64,000 bases of DNA from CAYTMY01 sp964618075 (lineage in GTDB: Bacteria; Bacillota; Clostridia; Eubacteriales; Anaerofustaceae): the NCBI GenBank assembly GCA_964618075.1, contig CAZTZO010000008.1:1-64000 (forward strand), written 5' to 3'. Of this stretch, positions 61,320-64,000 are shown piece after piece; within the stretch, counting starts at the first letter, position 1; each line of letters starts with the position of its first letter. The notes below the pieces were generated by a model. That model saw only the letters and a program-made list of their open reading frames with translations, had not been told where the DNA came from and searched no databases. The position numbers and the translations under genes are program-made.

Positions 61320-61351
61320 TTGACATTATAGTGTTAACGTGATATTCTGTT
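61320..61351 (+). promoter_or_regulatory. Repressor-gene promoter with an overlapping operator
   Basis: TTGACA (61320-61325), 17-bp spacer, TATTCT (61343-61348). A degenerate AACGT-GATATT-CTGTT site covers 61336-61351, spanning the -10, which points to autorepression by the next gene. Confidence 0.65.
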
Positions 61352-61372
61352 ATTAGAAGGGAAGTGAAACGA

Positions 61373-61621
61373 ATGAACGAAAAAGATATAGTGAGAGCCG
61401 CAATGAGCGCGAGAGGTATTACGCAAAAAATGCTTGCTGAACAGGCGGGGCTTAAATATCAGAGCAATGTAAGTGAAATGCTAGGCAGTCGGAGCCTTAG
61501 GGTTGATAATTTTGTGAAGCTACTCAACGCTATGGGATTTGATGTGATAGTTAAAGATAGGAACGGCAAGAACAGGGAAAACGAGTGGAAGGTTGGTGAC
61601 GATAGGTCAGATACTTTTTAA
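61373..61621 (+). CDS. XRE-family HTH repressor
   Basis: About 82 aa. VRAAMSARGITQKMLAEQAGLKYQSNVSEML is the XRE helix-turn-helix. A putative regulator of both divergent promoters. GAAGGGAAG precedes the ATG; a GTG at 61364 is possible. Its stop TAA sits in ACT-TTT-TAA, one base out of frame with the recombinase that follows. Confidence 0.85.
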   Translation: MNEKDIVRAAMSARGITQKMLAEQAGLKYQSNVSEMLGSRSLRVDNFVKLLNAMGFDVIVKDRNGKNRENEWKVGDDRSDTF

Positions 61622-62220
61622 CGCGGGTATCGAGCAAAGATCAAAACCTTGCACGACAGCTAAAGGTTGCACGGGATAAGTTCGAGATTCCTGATGAGAA
61701 CGTGTTTTGTGACAAGGCAAGCGGAAAAGACTTCAACAGGCCGGAATATCAGAGGCTGAAATCATTGGTTGTTGCTGGTGATGAGGTTATTGTTAAGGAG
61801 TTTGACCGCTTCGGGAGAAATAAGGAAGAAATGAAGCGTGAACTTGAGTGGTTTAAACAACGCGGCGTTATTGTTCGGATTCTTGATGTGCCTACCACGC
61901 TGATAGACTTTAAAGATCAAACGTGGGTTCTCGAAATGGTAAACAACATTTTGATTGAAGTGCTTGGTACGATAGCTGAGCAGGAGCGCAAGAAAAATAA
62001 GCAGAGGCAACGCGAGGGGCTTGACGCTATGCCCGTGGTTGACGGCAAGCGGGTTTCTCTTAAAACGGGTAATTCGATCGGTAGGCCGCAACGCGAAATA
62101 GACGAGTTTCCAAAATTCCTCGAAAAACAAAAAAGGGGACTAATTACGGTTGCGGCGGCTTGTAAGGAATTGGGGATTGCAAGAACACAATGGTACAGAT
62201 TGATGAAGGAGGTTGTGTAA
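61606..62220 (+). pseudogene. Serine recombinase (resolvase type) without a start codon
   Basis: The open frame after TAG (61603-61605) reads VRYFLTRVSSKDQNLARQL, with the catalytic Ser in RVSS, then the resolvase core (KASGKDFNRPEYQRLKSLV, VKEFDRFGRN, AEQERKKNKQRQREGL) and a C-terminal HTH (GRPQREID...AACKELGIARTQWYRLMKEV). No ATG, GTG or TTG lies before GTG 61702, and starting there would remove the catalytic Ser. Either a lost start makes it dead, or it is reached by -1 frameshifting from the repressor gene. Confidence 0.7.
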
Positions 62221-62678
62221 TGAAAGAGGAATACAAAGTAAGCATCTACATGTTACCCTTTTTAACGCCGGAAGAAATGCGGGACAAGAAGAACTCGTAT
62301 GTGTATTTTATGTTTTCTGAAAACAGCGATATGCTTCTATATGTTGGACAGACCAAAAATATAAAACATAGAATACAAGTCCACAACACTAACCTTGAAG
62401 AAATGGCAATGTTACTGGATGATGATTCGCTTAGGTATGTTCGCTACAAGGCAATAGCGGTCGATACTTGCGATTTGAACGAGGTAGAGAAGCACTATAT
62501 ACAAAGATATTGCCCGCCAAGAAATGTAGCACACAATAGCCGAAGCGCAATTCGCGCTTATGAGTTGTGGTATCACGAAAAGCTCCTGATGGCGTATAAT
62601 AAAAATCGAGCGATGCAGGGTGAACCGCCGCTTACATTTGAAGAAGCATATGGAGACAAAATGAGGCATACGGCCTAA
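62220..62678 (+). CDS. GIY-YIG nuclease-domain protein
   Basis: 152 aa. YVYFMFSENSDMLLYVGQTKNIKHRI carries the GIY-like and YIG-like strands (YFM and YVG) with the conserved Arg/His region; EVEKHYIQRYCPPRNV supplies the Glu and the Asn-containing end. Such domains act as homing or repair nucleases. ATG 62220 overlaps the recombinase stop (TAATG), with AAGGAGG 7 nt upstream. Confidence 0.82.
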   Translation: MKEEYKVSIYMLPFLTPEEMRDKKNSYVYFMFSENSDMLLYVGQTKNIKHRIQVHNTNLEEMAMLLDDDSLRYVRYKAIAVDTCDLNEVEKHYIQRYCPPRNVAHNSRSAIRAYELWYHEKLLMAYNKNRAMQGEPPLTFEEAYGDKMRHTA

Positions 62679-62704
62679 AATCCCCCGCAAAAACAAAAAA
62701 AGGA

Positions 62705-62730
62705 GCGTCTCCAACAACGGGGGCGCACTT
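62705..62730 (+). terminator. Terminator-like hairpin after the GIY-YIG gene
   Basis: 8-bp stem GCGTCTCC / GGGGGCGC with a 6-nt loop, then ACTTTTAGG. The T-tract is short. Confidence 0.5.
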
Positions 62731-62769
62731 TTAGGGCTATCGAATCTACATGTAGTGGTAGGAGGTAAA

Positions 62770-63198
62770 ATGGCACAAGATATAGTTGGAATTCTGAAAA
62801 GCATAAGGGCGCACATTGACGCAAAGCCGCGAGAGTTCGAGGCATATCAAGATTACTTTGACACGCTTCGACTGCTCGGCAAAGAGGACAAGCCGAAGTC
62901 ATATGAACACAACCTCTGGCTACGCGCTGAAACGGCAAAGCAAGTTATGCAGAGCAAAGACCCGGAGCAGATAGCAAAATTTTACGAACTGAACAAAAAG
63001 ACATATTTGTATATGGCGCAGGATGATTTTCATTCTTACTTAATTTACATCGAATGGAACCGACCTGTTGACCGGAGGTTTTATCAACCGCGCATGCACT
63101 ATTTACAGCCAATGGTGCGAGGGTATCAGGATATTCTTGACGGCAAATTGGACTTGCTCACCATAAGCCAGCCAAAGCGAACCAGCATTGGAATCTGA
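62770..63198 (+). pseudogene. N-terminal fragment of a phage terminase large subunit
   Basis: 142 aa. KPKSYEHNLWLRAETAKQVM, FHSYLIYIEWNRPVDRRFYQPR and KLDLLTISQPKR resemble the N-terminus of Firmicutes phage terminases, in which the ATP-binding loop (G-K-T-T) comes next. Here the sequence stops within a few residues of where that loop should begin (RTSIGI then TGA), so all catalytic parts are missing. GGAGG precedes ATG 62770. Confidence 0.6.
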
Positions 63199-63527
63199 TT
63201 CAGAATATCCTTAAAGCGATACGGAATAAGGATAGGTTTGAATACGATACGCTCAGAGCGTTTGCCGAGGAAAACAACCTGCCTAATATACCCGAATATC
63301 CGTATGAAAAGCGCATAGACCCACAGTGTATACCCAAGGGATTACCCGCTATTGAATGGCATGGCGATAAGGTCAGTCTGCGTATGTATGAAGACTACGA
63401 AATAAACGGTACGGTACATTCGCTTAAGGAGTGGTGTGAGTACGCAGGTATAAACAGACGGACGCTCCGCGCAAGGTTAAATCGCGGATGGGAAGCTAAA
63501 CGGGCGCTTACATATAGGGGCAGATGA
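63141..63527 (+). pseudogene. C-terminal gene fragment with a NUMOD-like helix
   Basis: Open frame with no start, one base out of step with the terminase fragment. It reads NQHWNLIQNILKAIRNKD...EWHGDKVSLRMYEDYE and ends HSLKEWCEYAGINRR then a helix LRARLNRGWEAKRALT, the DNA-binding pattern found at the ends of HNH/NUMOD homing nucleases and some phage genes. It appears fused to the terminase fragment by a deletion between about 63141 and 63200. Confidence 0.55.
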
Positions 63528-63531
63528 GAAC

Positions 63532-63550
63532 ACCGCCCTTCGGGGCGGGT
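63532..63550 (+). terminator. Hairpin with TTCG loop
   Basis: CCGCCC-TTCG-GGGCGG followed by GTTTAATTT. A stable tetraloop terminator. Confidence 0.75.
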
Positions 63551-63580
63551 TTAATTTCGATATGAAAATTAATAAAAGAC

Positions 63581-63624
63581 TTGACAATCTACACTCACAG
63601 GTGTAATATACACTTAACAGTGAG
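63581..63624 (+). promoter_or_regulatory. Promoter and paired operators of the second XRE gene
   Basis: TTGACA (63581-63586), 17-bp spacer, TAATAT (63604-63609). Palindrome TACAC-N6-GTGTA at 63590-63605 lies inside the promoter, and a near copy TACAC-N6-GTGAG at 63609-63624 just downstream, centres 19 bp apart. Confidence 0.7.
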
Positions 63625-63634
63625 GATAAACAAA

Positions 63635-63883
63635 ATGAAACAAAAAGAAGCAATAAAAACATTACTGAAAGAAAAAAACACAAGTCAAGCGGCATTGGCT
63701 GAAAAAATGGGGTATGCTCACGTCAGCGGCGTTAGCCAGATGTTGAACAGAGGCAATATCACAGTGAAAACATTATATAAAATTTGCGAGCTTATGGATT
63801 ACGAGATTACGATACAGCCGAAACGAAAAAGTGGGGCGCGGCCAAACGGACAAATTACGATTGAGTGGGATATTGCAGAATGA
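63635..63883 (+). CDS. XRE-family HTH repressor
   Basis: 82 aa. IKTLLKEKNTSQAALAEKMGY and HVSGVSQML form the helix-turn-helix; the end KRKSGARPNGQITIEWDI is beta-like. Related to the repressor at 61373-61621. GAGGAT precedes ATG 63635. Overlaps the next gene by 4 nt. Confidence 0.85.
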   Translation: MKQKEAIKTLLKEKNTSQAALAEKMGYAHVSGVSQMLNRGNITVKTLYKICELMDYEITIQPKRKSGARPNGQITIEWDIAE

Positions 63884-64000
63884 AATCAAACGCAAAGAAA
63901 ACAAATATTGTGGAAATGCTTAGAGAAATTATGAGCGAACAAAATATAACGAACGCTGCGTTAGGTAAACGTATCGATGTATCGGGTTCAGCGGTTTTTG
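63880..64000 (+). CDS. Second HTH-type gene, cut by the window edge
   Basis: ATG 63880 overlaps the previous stop (ATGA). The visible 40 residues (NIVEMLREIMSEQNITNAAL, then GKRIDVSGSAVF) are again XRE-like. The rest is outside the window. Confidence 0.7.
   Translation, partial: MKSNAKKTNIVEMLREIMSEQNITNAALGKRIDVSGSAVF

Noticed and set aside
61108..61326. 72-codon minus-strand ORF over the control region
   Set aside because: It crosses the GC-rich island and promoter elements, has a poor start context and no recognisable sequence.
1..64000. CRISPR array
   Set aside because: No regularly spaced repeats were seen; the repeats found are single pairs.

Overview
The window reads as an AT-rich, low-GC Gram-positive chromosome segment from an anaerobic Clostridia-type bacterium, most likely a gut-associated Oscillospirales/Eubacteriales relative. 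Reasons: strong GGAGG-type ribosome sites with ATG, TTG and GTG starts; T-box leaders; a lysine riboswitch; a CIRCE-type heat-shock operator; RNase J; and the conserved order ireB-ruvX-DUF1292 gene-RNase J-ylbF family. Ferredoxin-dependent indolepyruvate oxidoreductase and a GlpABC-like anaerobic FAD operon fit anaerobic metabolism. Species cannot be assigned from the sequence alone.

Layout. 1-10.7 kb: a tRNA-Val end, a methyltransferase/Cys-rich pair, an orphan MazF, alaS, the ireB-ruvX-RNase J block, a membrane-anchored leucine-rich-repeat protein, a rhodanese and rsfS. 10.9-14.0 kb: an ATP-grasp gene in one operon with MurT-like and GatD-like genes; the GatD homologue lacks the usual glutaminase residues. 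14.0-21.0 kb (minus strand): a membrane protein, a Ppx/GppA-DUF1667-two-flavoprotein operon and an anchored lipoprotein. 21.2-29.4 kb: T-box-controlled valS, then trmD/rimM with an unusual glutamate-cysteine ligase/ATP-grasp fusion, then glnA. 29.5-32.9 kb: a LURP-one-like protein, tRNA-Asn, rsmJ, a glycosyltransferase and small proteins. 32.9-36.5 kb is a decaying accessory patch: a SHOCT-domain protein between two copies of a perfect 47-bp repeat, a ruined ParE/RelE toxin gene and a frameshifted degV. 36.8-42.7 kb: plsY, a zinc-type ABC importer, lipoproteins and a CsoR-like repressor with a His-rich tail. 42.8-47.7 kb: an aryl-CoA ligase behind a T-box whose specifier reads as Trp (UGG), iorAB and an EamA transporter. 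47.8-50.5 kb: a lysine riboswitch and amino-acid ABC transporter. 50.6-56.0 kb: a divergent GroEL with a CIRCE-like site and a complete ECF transporter operon ending in a methyltransferase. 56.4-58.7 kb: two TetR regulators and a 3D-domain protein.

From about 58.8 kb to the end the sequence changes character and looks like part of a mobile element (prophage remnant or integrative element): a leftward array of very small genes with strong ribosome sites and duplicated leaders, a divergent control region with repeated AACAG-N6-CTGTT operator-like sites, an XRE repressor, a serine recombinase without a usable start, a GIY-YIG nuclease, a terminase fragment cut at its ATP-binding loop, and a second repressor module with its own TACAC-N6-GTGTA operators.

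The strongest leads are the glutaminase-dead MurT/GatD-like operon, the Trp T-box on an arylacetate-CoA ligase (reverse synthesis of tryptophan from indoleacetate), the small-gene array with its operator set, and the HTH/recombinase frameshift junction. All domain calls are from motif reading; no database search was possible.
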